From contig CAYYOS010000003.1 in assembly GCA_964473355.1 (NCBI GenBank), forward strand, positions 1-39,231: a stretch of 39,231 nucleotides of DNA, read 5' to 3'. Origin of the DNA: CAYYOS01 sp964473355 (GTDB lineage: Bacteria > Pseudomonadota > Gammaproteobacteria > Burkholderiales > REEB80). Positions 23,340-31,379 of this stretch are shown here, in pieces. A program made the position numbers and the translations under genes. Positions within the stretch are counted from its first letter, which is position 1. Each line of letters opens with the position of its first letter. Under the pieces are notes generated by a model. It made no database searches, was not told the origin of the DNA, and worked only from the letters and a program-made list of their open reading frames with translations.

Positions 23340-24731
23340 TTAATGTCCGCTGTGCCCGGAGGGTTTTCTAACTTTTAACACCTTCTCGCCAGGTTTTGCC
23401 GCGGAACGCTTGGCATCCGGCGCGCGCGTCGCATCCGGCATCCCGCCATCGTCGCCTTTCCATTCATAGGCAACCGTACCGGTCGGATGAGCATACCAGC
23501 CCGGATCTTTGTAATCATTGCGGGCCAGCCCTTTACGTATCTTGACGGTTGTAAACATGCCGCCCATTTCCACGCCGCCGAACGGGCCTTGACCGGTCAT
23601 CATTGGCAGCGTGTTCTCCGGCAGCGGCATTTCCATATCGCCCATCGAGCCCCCCTGGTCCCCCATTACCATGTAGTCCGGGACAAGTTTTTTTATCTTG
23701 TCCACCACGTCACGCTGATCAACACCTATCATGGTGGGTACGTCATGCCCCATTGCGTTCATGGTGTGATGGGCTTTATGACAATGGAAAGCCCAGTCCC
23801 CTAAGTCCGTCGCATCGAATTCAATCGCCCGCATTTGCCCGACTGCAATGTCTGCCGTCACTTCCGGCCAGCGCGAGGCGGGCGGCGTCCAGCCGCCATC
23901 GGTGCCGCTGACTACAAACTCATGGCCATGCAGGTGGATGGGGTGATTGGTCATCGTTAGATTGCCGATGCGGATGCGCACCCGATCGTTCCAGCTGCAC
24001 ACGATGGGATCGATTCCCGGAAACACCCGGCTATTGAATGTCCATAAGTTGAAGTCGAGCATCGTGGAAATTTTTGGCGTGAAGCTCCCCGGATCAATGT
24101 CATACGCATTCAGTAAGAAGCAAAAATCACGGTCAACGCGATGCAGCCTTGGGTCTTTCGGATGCGTGACCCAAAACCCCATCATGCCCATTGCCATTTG
24201 CACCATTTCATCGGCGTGCGGGTGATACATAAATGTGCCGGGACGTTTGGCAACAAATTCGTATACGAACGTTTTGCCGGGCTGTATGGCGGGCTGGTTA
24301 AGACCGGCTACACCGTCCATACCGTTCGGCAGGCGCTGACCGTGCCAATGAATGCTAGTATGTTCGGGAAGCTTATTAGTGACGAACAGGCGCACCCGGT
24401 CGCCTTCGACGACTTCAATCGTCGGTCCGGGGGACTGACCGTTGTAACCCCACAAATGTGCTTTCATACCGGGAGATAGCTCCCGCACCACCGGCTCGGC
24501 CACTAGATGAAATTCCTTTACACCGTTTTTTATGCGCCACGGCAGCGTCCAACCATTTAGCGTCACAACCGGGTTATAAGGTCGGCCATTGGGCGGGGCC
24601 AGCGGCGGTTGGGTGGCTGTCTTGTCCATCATCGGCGCTTCTGGTAGCGAAGCGGCGGCCGCTCGGCTAACCAGGCCGGCGCTCAACGCCACGGCGCCAG
24701 CACTACGAAAGAAATTCCTGCGTGTAACCAT
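23340..24731 (-). CDS. Tat-exported multicopper oxidase
   Basis: A 463-residue protein. The start MVTRRNFFRSAG is a twin-arginine signal. All four copper-binding histidine motifs are present: HWHG (128-131), HPH (170-172), HPIHLHGH (263-270) and HCHKAHHTM (316-324), so a type 1 and a trinuclear copper centre are expected. Such enzymes oxidise Cu(I) to the less toxic Cu(II) in the periplasm. The C-terminal 110 residues are Met/Gly-rich (MGDMEMPL, GVEMGGM). It is shorter than CopA/CueO and resembles compact oxidases of copper-silver loci. Cotranscribed with the tolC-like and cusF genes. Confidence 0.9.
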   Translation of the reverse strand: MVTRRNFFRSAGAVALSAGLVSRAAAASLPEAPMMDKTATQPPLAPPNGRPYNPVVTLNGWTLPWRIKNGVKEFHLVAEPVVRELSPGMKAHLWGYNGQSPGPTIEVVEGDRVRLFVTNKLPEHTSIHWHGQRLPNGMDGVAGLNQPAIQPGKTFVYEFVAKRPGTFMYHPHADEMVQMAMGMMGFWVTHPKDPRLHRVDRDFCFLLNAYDIDPGSFTPKISTMLDFNLWTFNSRVFPGIDPIVCSWNDRVRIRIGNLTMTNHPIHLHGHEFVVSGTDGGWTPPASRWPEVTADIAVGQMRAIEFDATDLGDWAFHCHKAHHTMNAMGHDVPTMIGVDQRDVVDKIKKLVPDYMVMGDQGGSMGDMEMPLPENTLPMMTGQGPFGGVEMGGMFTTVKIRKGLARNDYKDPGWYAHPTGTVAYEWKGDDGGMPDATRAPDAKRSAAKPGEKVLKVRKPSGHSGH

Positions 24732-24756
24732 GTTTAAATGTCCTCGTTCAATTTAC

Positions 24757-26175
24757 TTAGTGGCCCATCGGCTCTGCTGCGGCATTGATTGTTTGGCCGC
24801 GGCGTATTCCGCTCTCCACGGATTGGCCGGTCTGCGCCATCTGCAAAGCTGATTCTGCCATCCAAAAATCGCGCAACGCTTCTATGGATGCATTGACGCT
24901 CAATACTTGAGAACGCGCATCGGCGAGTAACGTAAACACGCTAACTAACATGCCGTTGTAACGCAGCAATTGCTCGTCGGAGATACGTTTTTTGAGCGGC
25001 ACTACTTCATCACGATAGTGTTTTGCAATGTCGTATGCGCTGCGATAACCGGAATAGGCTTCGCGCACTTCCGAGCGCGCGTTAACCGCAATTTCTGCAG
25101 CGCGATTAACCGCTTGCATGTAGATTGCTTCAGCTCGGGCCACGCGGGCACCACCCCAATCAAACAGTGGGATTAGAAACTCAATGGCGTAACCTTTTTC
25201 GCGCGTTGGACTCTCGTTGTAGGAATTGCGTATATAGCCGACGTCGAGGACATTAATAAAGCGTGTTGCTTTGCTAAGGCCAAGCGAATCCGCAAGGCCG
25301 GCAATTTCACGCCTAGCCATTAGCATATCAAGCCGATTCTGCAATGCCTGGCCCTCGATATCGGTGATATCACGTGTTGCCGTGGGCAGCGATGGCAATC
25401 GATCGGGAAGCTGAAATGCGGTCTTGCTGCCCGATAAACCCAGTAGGCGCGTCAACCTCTCCCGTTCCGCCACCTGCGTTTGTTTCGCGCGCGCAAGTTG
25501 CGCCACCACATCCGCGTAGAACGACTGTTCACGCGCATGCTCGAGCTTGCTCCAGTTACCAACCTGGGCCATTTTACTGGCCAGTTCTGCGCTAGCTTCG
25601 GCGGACAATTTGACCTGCTCCATATATTTCACGGTCTCTTGCGCCGCGACCGCAGAAAAATACGCACGCCGAGTCTCATCGGCGACCCGCAGGGCATCGC
25701 TGGCTGCCCGTAATTGCGCACGTTCAAAAAAGCGCCGTTCAATTTTGGTTGCAATAGGCATCGTCAACAGATTCATGATCGGTAACATCAGTTGCCGACC
25801 AATTTCAATTTCATCGCCTCGCTCTAAGCGAGTGAATGAGAAAAGCGGATTTTGCAATCGTCCAGCCTGCACCAAGTTTGCTTCGGCGATACCCAGCTCC
25901 GCATAGTCCGCTTGCAGGCCGCGGTTGTTAAGCAAGGCAATGGTGACGGCATCGTCGACGGTTAACGGCTTCGCCAGTAATGGTTCGATGGTTTTTTCCA
26001 CTGTTGCTGCATCGGCATCAGACCTTACCCAAGTAACGTCTTTGCCGATACGTTCCTTGGTCAGCGACTGTACCGAGGAAAAGCCGCCGTCACCGGAAAA
26101 GGTTGCGCAACCGCTCAGAAATAACACCGAAACGGCTAGGGCAAACGGGCGCGATGGTAAGGGAAATGTTCGCAT
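24757..26175 (-). CDS. TolC/CusC-family outer-membrane lipoprotein
   Basis: A 472-residue protein with signal peptide and lipobox LSGC (C23). The body shows two outer-membrane-efflux repeats rich in long helices (TVDDAVTIALLNNRGLQADYAELG; ARSEVREAYSGYRSAYDIAKHY). AGGAG precedes the ATG. It is the exit channel type used by CusCBA-like copper and silver pumps, here without membrane-fusion or RND genes nearby, so it must pair with a pump encoded elsewhere. Follows the His/Met-rich protein gene by 12 bases. Confidence 0.9.
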   Translation of the reverse strand: MRTFPLPSRPFALAVSVLFLSGCATFSGDGGFSSVQSLTKERIGKDVTWVRSDADAATVEKTIEPLLAKPLTVDDAVTIALLNNRGLQADYAELGIAEANLVQAGRLQNPLFSFTRLERGDEIEIGRQLMLPIMNLLTMPIATKIERRFFERAQLRAASDALRVADETRRAYFSAVAAQETVKYMEQVKLSAEASAELASKMAQVGNWSKLEHAREQSFYADVVAQLARAKQTQVAERERLTRLLGLSGSKTAFQLPDRLPSLPTATRDITDIEGQALQNRLDMLMARREIAGLADSLGLSKATRFINVLDVGYIRNSYNESPTREKGYAIEFLIPLFDWGGARVARAEAIYMQAVNRAAEIAVNARSEVREAYSGYRSAYDIAKHYRDEVVPLKKRISDEQLLRYNGMLVSVFTLLADARSQVLSVNASIEALRDFWMAESALQMAQTGQSVESGIRRGQTINAAAEPMGH

Positions 26176-26187
26176 GGCCGCTCCTAC

Positions 26188-26802
26188 TTATTTCATACCG
26201 CTGTGATCGTGCATGGTTTTTGGTGCAGGTTTACCAGGGGGGGTAGGGGATTTTCCCCCCGGAGCCGGCGCTGCCTTTTCTTTCATATTGCTCAAATCGT
26301 GGCCCGGCTTCTCCTTCATATCATCCATGCTTTTCTGGCCCTTCATGTCTTGTGCGTTTGGTTTAGGCGTAACCTTGTTGGCGTTACTCGTGCCTTGCAT
26401 TTTGCTCATATCGTGTTCTGGTGCGTGCCCCGACTCCGAGGGTTTGCTGCCAGCGGGTTGCGGCCTTTCGGTGGGCGGCAAAGGCTGGTGTTGCATTTTT
26501 CCCATATCGTGTTGTGAGCCTTCCGGTGTACCGCCCTTTTCATCCGCGCCGTGCGTGCTGTGCTGGCCGTTCATGGCAGCCATGCTGCCGAACTCGCGAA
26601 CCACCTCATTCGCGGTTTGCCAGGGCATTACCCCGGGCTCCTGATAACTAATGTAGTCCGAAAAAGCCGATTGGTATGACGCGCTAAGAACTTTCGTTGG
26701 CGCCGTAAGTGGGCCTCGTTCGGCGGTTTGTGCCGCGCCAACGGACGAAATAAGAATCATGGATGCAAGCCCAGCAAATCGCGGATAGTTATAAAAAATC
26801 AT
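26188..26802 (-). CDS. Exported His/Met-repeat protein of the copper operon
   Basis: A 204-residue exported protein and first gene of the minus-strand copper operon, with GGAG 5 bases before the ATG. After the signal peptide comes a short conserved-looking segment (YQSAFSDYISYQEPGVMPW), which from memory resembles small proteins next to CusC-like genes. The rest is Pro/Lys-rich and unstructured, with four spaced motifs HDMGKM (98-103), HDMSKM (130-135), HDLSNM (168-173) and HDHSGM (198-203), each able to bind copper or silver. Likely a periplasmic metal buffer. Confidence 0.8.
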   Translation of the reverse strand: MIFYNYPRFAGLASMILISSVGAAQTAERGPLTAPTKVLSASYQSAFSDYISYQEPGVMPWQTANEVVREFGSMAAMNGQHSTHGADEKGGTPEGSQHDMGKMQHQPLPPTERPQPAGSKPSESGHAPEHDMSKMQGTSNANKVTPKPNAQDMKGQKSMDDMKEKPGHDLSNMKEKAAPAPGGKSPTPPGKPAPKTMHDHSGMK

Positions 26803-26909
26803 TCGGTCTCCATCGACAGTCTCAATTCAGGCAAATTTGGCGTAACCGACTTTGCGGCGGTATGCTAGCTATCACGTTTGCAGTGTAAACAATCGATCCT
26901 GACAAGGCT

Positions 26910-26938
26910 CTGACAGGCGCATTACAAACTCGTAATGG
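26910..26938 (+). promoter_or_regulatory. Candidate CopR/CusR box in the divergent copper promoter
   Basis: CATTAC (26920-26925) and GTAATG (26932-26937) form a perfect inverted repeat with a 6-base spacer, similar to boxes bound by copper-responsive CopR/CusR regulators. It lies 44 bases upstream of the regulator gene, between CTGACA (26910) and TAATGG (26933) spaced 17 bases. For the divergent operon, TTTACA (26889-26884) and TAGCAT (26867-26862) are a weak promoter guess. Confidence 0.45.
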
Positions 26939-26980
26939 AAGCTGCTGCATTTCAACCCGTTCAATTCAAATGAGAAGCAT

Positions 26981-27652
26981 ATGCGCATCCTAATTGTTGA
27001 TGACGAACCCAAAACCGGCGACTACCTGCGCAAGGGCCTGATCGAATCGGGGTTCGTGACTGACGTTGCACGCACCGGCCTTGATGGCTTGAACCTGGCC
27101 CTGGAACAGGACTATGACCTGGTGGTGCTCGATGTGATGTTGCCGGAAATGGACGGCTGGGGCGTCCTGCGTAAACTGCGCGAGCACAAGAAAACACCGG
27201 TTTTATTTCTTACCGCGCGCGATGACGTAGCTGACCGTGTCAAAGGGCTCGAACTTGGTGCCGACGATTACCTGGTGAAGCCATTTGCGTTTGCTGAATT
27301 GCTGGCGCGCATCAGAACGCTGCTGCGGCGCGGCCCGGTCCGGGAGGTTGAAAACATCCGGCTCGGCGATCTTGAAATCGATGTGCTAAAACGTCGCGTC
27401 TCACGCGGTGGTGAACGCATCGATTTAACAGCTAAGGAATTTGCGCTGCTGCACTTACTCGCCTCTCGGCAGGGAGAGGTGTTATCGCGTTCCCTGATTG
27501 CATCCCAAGTCTGGGACATGAACTTTGATTCGGATACTAATGTAGTCGACGTTGCAATTCGCCGTTTGCGAGCAAAAATTGACGACCCTTTCCCGACCAA
27601 GCTAGTGCATACCGTACGGGGCATGGGCTATTTGATCGAGGAACGTAATTGA
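26981..27652 (+). CDS. copR: Heavy-metal response regulator, CopR/CusR-like
   Basis: A 223-residue OmpR-family regulator. The receiver domain (1-120) has DDE at 7-9, phospho-acceptor D51 (VVLDVMLPEMDGW) and K100 (LVKPF). The winged-helix output domain (about 128-220) contains DLTAKEFALLHLLASRQGEVLSRS and the wing VHTVRGMGYLIEE. It closely follows the pattern of CusR/CopR/IrlR heavy-metal regulators. Divergent from the copper operon, which it probably activates. Confidence 0.92.
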   Translation: MRILIVDDEPKTGDYLRKGLIESGFVTDVARTGLDGLNLALEQDYDLVVLDVMLPEMDGWGVLRKLREHKKTPVLFLTARDDVADRVKGLELGADDYLVKPFAFAELLARIRTLLRRGPVREVENIRLGDLEIDVLKRRVSRGGERIDLTAKEFALLHLLASRQGEVLSRSLIASQVWDMNFDSDTNVVDVAIRRLRAKIDDPFPTKLVHTVRGMGYLIEERN

Positions 27653-29073
27653 TAGCCGGGCGATCACTGTCGATTACAGTAAGACTCGCGCTGCTCTTTA
27701 CTGCCGTGACGATTCTGACCTTCGGCGCAGTCGGAACATATCTGTATCAGGCCTTGGCCGAGCAGTTGGAACGCCGCGACGACGCCGAATTGATCGGCAA
27801 AATCATGTTGGTCCGCCATTTCCTCGGTGAAGCCCAATCGATTAGCGACATCGAGACGAATCCTCATCCCTTCCTAGATGTTGTGTTTGGACACGAGGGT
27901 CTTATATTGCGCATGGTCGGCCCGGACCGCCGAATCCTCGTACAGACCGCCGAGTTTTCACGGCCGCTGCCGCCGATCGAGATCGTATCCGTCGAGCGCA
28001 AACCGGTGGAATCAGATGTTAGGAATTGGCAGCCCTCACACGGCGCTGGCCGCGTGGTAGGCGCAATGGGTAAGGTTGGGGGAAAAAGCGGGGCAGAGGT
28101 GCAGATTTTCATTGCGCGCGAAGGAACGGACCGCGGCGGGTTATTGCGTGAGTACGGCAGGAACTTATTTCTTGCCGTATTCACGGGCGCTATGCTGGCT
28201 GCGATCCTCGGCTTCATTATTGTGCGTCTCGGGATGCGCCCAATTCGCTCAATCACGAGTAAGGCCGATGACATTAGCACACATCGCCTGAATACCAGAC
28301 TCTCCCTCCAGGATACGCCAAGTGAATTACGCGCACTGGGCGCCGCGTTCAATGCCATGTTGGATCGACTCGAAGATGGCGTGCAACGTCTTTCGCGGTT
28401 TGCCGCAGACTTAGCCCATGATCTGCGCACCCCGATCAACACTTTAATGGTGGAAACGCAGGTGGCGCTTTCCCGACCCAGAGCAAGCGACGAATACCAG
28501 GCGCTGCTTGTATCCAACATCGAAGAATACGAGCGGCTGGCGCGCATGATTGAAAACACGCTGTTTCTGGCGCGCGCCGATAATGCGCAATTGGCGCTAC
28601 ACCGCGAAACGCTCAACGTAAAAACCGAATTCCAACGCATCCGTGATTATTTCGAAGGGTTAGCCGAGGAGGCGGGCATCACGCTAACCGTTGAGGCCAA
28701 TGATGTGTCCGTGCCTGCCGACCCAATTCTTTTTCAACGCGCAGTAAGCAATCTGGTCTCCAATGCAATCCAGCACACCCCGCCAGGGGGCGCCGTCCAC
28801 TTGACTGCCCACGAAAACTTGCAGGATAAGGAAATCGTGGTGCAGAACTCCGGGCCAGGTATACCGCCAGAACATTTGCCGCATATCTTTGATCGCTACT
28901 ATCGCGTTGACGCCGCGCGCGCGGCGTCGGCTCAATCCGCAGGGTTAGGTTTAGCGATTGTGCGTGCCATTATGTATTTGCATGGGGGCGACATTACGGC
29001 GCAAAGTGTAATGGGCGAGAGCACGACATTTTCTCTGCGATTTCGCGGCCCCTTGCCACACAGTGACCGCTGA
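27649..29073 (+). CDS. copS: Heavy-metal sensor histidine kinase, CopS/CusS-like
   Basis: A 474-residue kinase whose TTG start overlaps the regulator's stop codon, with GAGG 7 bases upstream, indicating coupled translation. It has two membrane helices (about 12-33 and 172-192) around a periplasmic sensor of about 140 residues, a HAMP linker, phospho-acceptor H257 (DLAHDLRTPINTL), and the N, G1 and G2 boxes (SNLVSNAIQHTPP; VVQNSGPGIPPEH; SAGLGLAIVRAI). Predicted to sense periplasmic copper or silver. Confidence 0.92.
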   Translation: MIAGRSLSITVRLALLFTAVTILTFGAVGTYLYQALAEQLERRDDAELIGKIMLVRHFLGEAQSISDIETNPHPFLDVVFGHEGLILRMVGPDRRILVQTAEFSRPLPPIEIVSVERKPVESDVRNWQPSHGAGRVVGAMGKVGGKSGAEVQIFIAREGTDRGGLLREYGRNLFLAVFTGAMLAAILGFIIVRLGMRPIRSITSKADDISTHRLNTRLSLQDTPSELRALGAAFNAMLDRLEDGVQRLSRFAADLAHDLRTPINTLMVETQVALSRPRASDEYQALLVSNIEEYERLARMIENTLFLARADNAQLALHRETLNVKTEFQRIRDYFEGLAEEAGITLTVEANDVSVPADPILFQRAVSNLVSNAIQHTPPGGAVHLTAHENLQDKEIVVQNSGPGIPPEHLPHIFDRYYRVDAARAASAQSAGLGLAIVRAIMYLHGGDITAQSVMGESTTFSLRFRGPLPHSDR

Positions 29074-29081
29074 CGATGCGC

Positions 29082-29115
29082 TGAGCGATACCACGCTTCA
29101 ATCGCTCAACCCTTT
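29082..29115 (+). terminator. Hairpin after the sensor kinase gene
   Basis: TGAGCGAT (29082-29089) and ATCGCTCA (29101-29108) pair perfectly across an 11-base loop, nine bases past the kinase stop, followed by ACCCTTTATTATTT. A plausible terminator; the long loop lowers certainty. The rest of 29074-29213 shows nothing. Confidence 0.45.
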
Positions 29116-29213
29116 ATTATTTGGCTATCCTTCGGCTGCTGATTTAACATCGTCGTGCGACCAAAGTTTTTTGAACAGACGTGACTTCTTTCAGATCGCG
29201 AACGCCAGTACTT

Positions 29214-30197
29214 TTATGCTGGCCTCTCGCCTTTGCGCGTCGGAACATCCTTCACCCTAAGCCAATCTTGGAAAGAGTTATGCTTTAGCCGCGCATCGCT
29301 GGTGAGATAAATCACCAAGTTTAGGAAGTGATCCGGTTTTAAGTAGCTATTATGACGCAGCACTTCTTGCCCTTGTGATCCGATAAACACCATGGTCGGG
29401 GCGGTTTGTATCGAATACTTTGCCGCCAACTGTGCGCCGCTGCGGCTCATCCCTTCAAAATCTATTAGTGTATCGACGCCCTTTATGTCGATCGGCACCA
29501 CCGCGTAATGGGCGCTTAGCCTGTCCGCGATATCTTTGCGCTGCAACGCGCCGGTCCGAAAATCCGTGCAGTCACGACACGAGTTTTCTTCGAACAGCAA
29601 GGCTACGCCCTTGTTAGATTTTGCTGAAGCGGCGAGGAGGGATTGCAAATTCCTGGGCGTCGCGGGCGAGATTTTAGCGTGTGGGGCAGGGGGCGAAGCA
29701 TGCTGGCTCACATAGTCTCGAAAAGGCAGGGTTTGAAATTTTCGATCCGCAACATAGTGGAGCGCGGTTTTAAACAAATCCGGTTTATAGTAGCCCGGGA
29801 TACGAAAAACCTCTTTACCGCTAGCATCAAAAAAAACAATCATCGGAGAAAACTGTATACCCAATTTTCTTGCCCATTGCTTCTCCGTATGCATCGCGCC
29901 ACTCAAGTCGATTATTTCCCGCCCACCCCAGATATCCAGTTGCACAACATCAAACTTATTTTTTAATAGGGCGACTACCTCTGGGTCAATGAAAGTAGTT
30001 TTATGCATCTCCGTACAATACGGACAACCATCTTGTTCGTATAAAACCATTAGGGTTTTCCCATTGGTCTTCGCCTCCGCGAGGTCTTCCTTCAGGTTAA
30101 GAAAAGAGTCTTTCATAAAAGGCAGGGAGTTAAGTGCCCAGGCAGACGCGGGCATGGATAAAGCTAGTACTAAAAATAATGCATGAATTGGGCTCAT
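29214..30197 (-). CDS. Exported protein with two thioredoxin-like domains, SoxW-like
   Basis: A 327-residue protein with a signal peptide (to SAWA). The first thioredoxin fold has the redox pair C58-PY-C61 and a cis-Pro in FSPMIVFF. The second has C207-RD-C210 and the cis-Pro in APTMVFIG. Both lie in the thioredoxin_2/SoxW type. It starts 13 bases after soxA on the same strand, so it probably keeps cysteines of SoxA or of sulfur-carrier partners reduced in the periplasm. The duplicated domain is uncommon; CRDC is an unusual active site. Confidence 0.85.
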   Translation of the reverse strand: MSPIHALFLVLALSMPASAWALNSLPFMKDSFLNLKEDLAEAKTNGKTLMVLYEQDGCPYCTEMHKTTFIDPEVVALLKNKFDVVQLDIWGGREIIDLSGAMHTEKQWARKLGIQFSPMIVFFDASGKEVFRIPGYYKPDLFKTALHYVADRKFQTLPFRDYVSQHASPPAPHAKISPATPRNLQSLLAASAKSNKGVALLFEENSCRDCTDFRTGALQRKDIADRLSAHYAVVPIDIKGVDTLIDFEGMSRSGAQLAAKYSIQTAPTMVFIGSQGQEVLRHNSYLKPDHFLNLVIYLTSDARLKHNSFQDWLRVKDVPTRKGERPA

Positions 30198-30210
30198 CTT
30201 GTACTTTCTA

Positions 30211-31110
30211 TTACTTACGAAATACTGCGGATTTTAAAGGCAAGCCATTACTCAAATAACTGTGAAAGTATTCGAGATTAATATAGTCTTCGCTGCCCAT
30301 GCTTTGCGGAACGTGCCGGACCTGCTGATCGCAAAACGAGTAACGACGGTGTAAGGTCCAAAGGTCGGTTCCTTGTCGGAAAACCGGCCAGTGGGTGGTG
30401 TGTCCTACGGCAGGGGACAGTAACTCCGTGCGTAGGGTATTCCCGGCATTGGGAAAATGGCAGTGCACGCACGCCATGTTGAGTTGGCCGCGCCGGGTGT
30501 AAAAATAGCGTTTCCCGGCTTGATATGCCTTCTCGGCATCGCTACCTTTGACCAAAATATTTACGCGCATGCCGTCAGAAAGGGTGCGCGCGTAGGCGGT
30601 GACCTTGCCCATGGTGTTCATGTCGCTATGGCTGAGCTCCGCCTCCCCATTGGATCTCAGGCAATCGTTAATGGCCACTTCAAAAGTCACTACCTTCTTA
30701 CGGATATCGTCAAATTGGGGGTAATTTCCCACCACATTTTTTCCCCCATTAGGAAAACAACCGGCCAAGTTCTTGCCGTTCTTGAACGGTTTTTCCCATA
30801 GCGCTTTGCCTTGCTCCAGATCTAAATAAAAAGGCGGGTTTTCCATGAGGTCGTTATATTGAGCCCTGGCATCGGGAGAAAAATTAAGAGCACCAAAAAT
30901 ATAGTCATCAAATTTCAGTTGCGGAAATCTTTTCACGTAAAAATCCCGAACTGCCTGTAAATCTTGCGTGGGCGTCGAATTTACCGACAGACCAGGTGGA
31001 GAAAAATAGATTATTGAATTGCGTTGTTGCTCGTCCAGGGTTTGCGTTGTACCAGTGACGGGGCTGATAAAAATCATAAGTGCCAGCGAATTTCGCGTAA
31101 ACCTTCGCAT
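30211..31110 (-). CDS. soxA: SoxA, sulfur-oxidation c-type cytochrome
   Basis: A 299-residue exported protein with a perfect AAGGAG site. It shows the N-terminal disulfide region (LAGCFPNGG, C118, and NDC150), one heme motif C214-VH-C217-H218, and the region HTTHWPVFRQGTDLWTLHRR leading to C260 (YSFCDQQVR), which is the modified cysteine heme ligand of SoxA. The end EYFHSYLSNGLP is also typical. SoxA with SoxX links thiosulfate to the SoxYZ carrier. SoxX, Y, Z, B, C and D are absent from the window. Confidence 0.9.
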   Translation of the reverse strand: MRRFTRNSLALMIFISPVTGTTQTLDEQQRNSIIYFSPPGLSVNSTPTQDLQAVRDFYVKRFPQLKFDDYIFGALNFSPDARAQYNDLMENPPFYLDLEQGKALWEKPFKNGKNLAGCFPNGGKNVVGNYPQFDDIRKKVVTFEVAINDCLRSNGEAELSHSDMNTMGKVTAYARTLSDGMRVNILVKGSDAEKAYQAGKRYFYTRRGQLNMACVHCHFPNAGNTLRTELLSPAVGHTTHWPVFRQGTDLWTLHRRYSFCDQQVRHVPQSMGSEDYINLEYFHSYLSNGLPLKSAVFRK

Positions 31111-31221
31111 ATTGTTCTCCTTAATTTCTGCCCCTCTAAGGGGACTGTGCTTAGGGAAATTCCTCAGTTGGTTTTATTGTGGTGAGAACCGTGCGCGGTT
31201 TGAAGGCTAATACGCGCAAAA

Positions 31222-31262
31222 CAAATGCGGCATTTGAACCAAGGAAAGTGTGCGTAAGCACA
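31222..31262. promoter_or_regulatory. Palindromes between soxA and the divergent two-component genes
   Basis: CAAATGC-G-GCATTTG (31222-31236) is a perfect 15-base palindrome, and TGTGC-GTAA-GCACA (31249-31262) follows 12 bases later. Both lie in the 269-base divergent region, which holds no gene. They may be operators; no regulator is assigned. Confidence 0.4.
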
Positions 31263-31379
31263 GTTGCAGCAGTGATGGCTGGTGTAAGATTTAGCAAGAG
31301 CATTAGGTTTAATTAGGCGCAGTGAGTAAAAGGCGGGCTCAATAATAGAATTAGCGCGGACCTGGGAAAAGGAAGCCGA

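Noticed and set aside
27864..28640. Long antisense open frame of 258 codons opposite the sensor kinase gene
   Set aside because: It mirrors the codon pattern of the kinase on the other strand, is Arg/Ser-rich without domains, and has no ribosome site.
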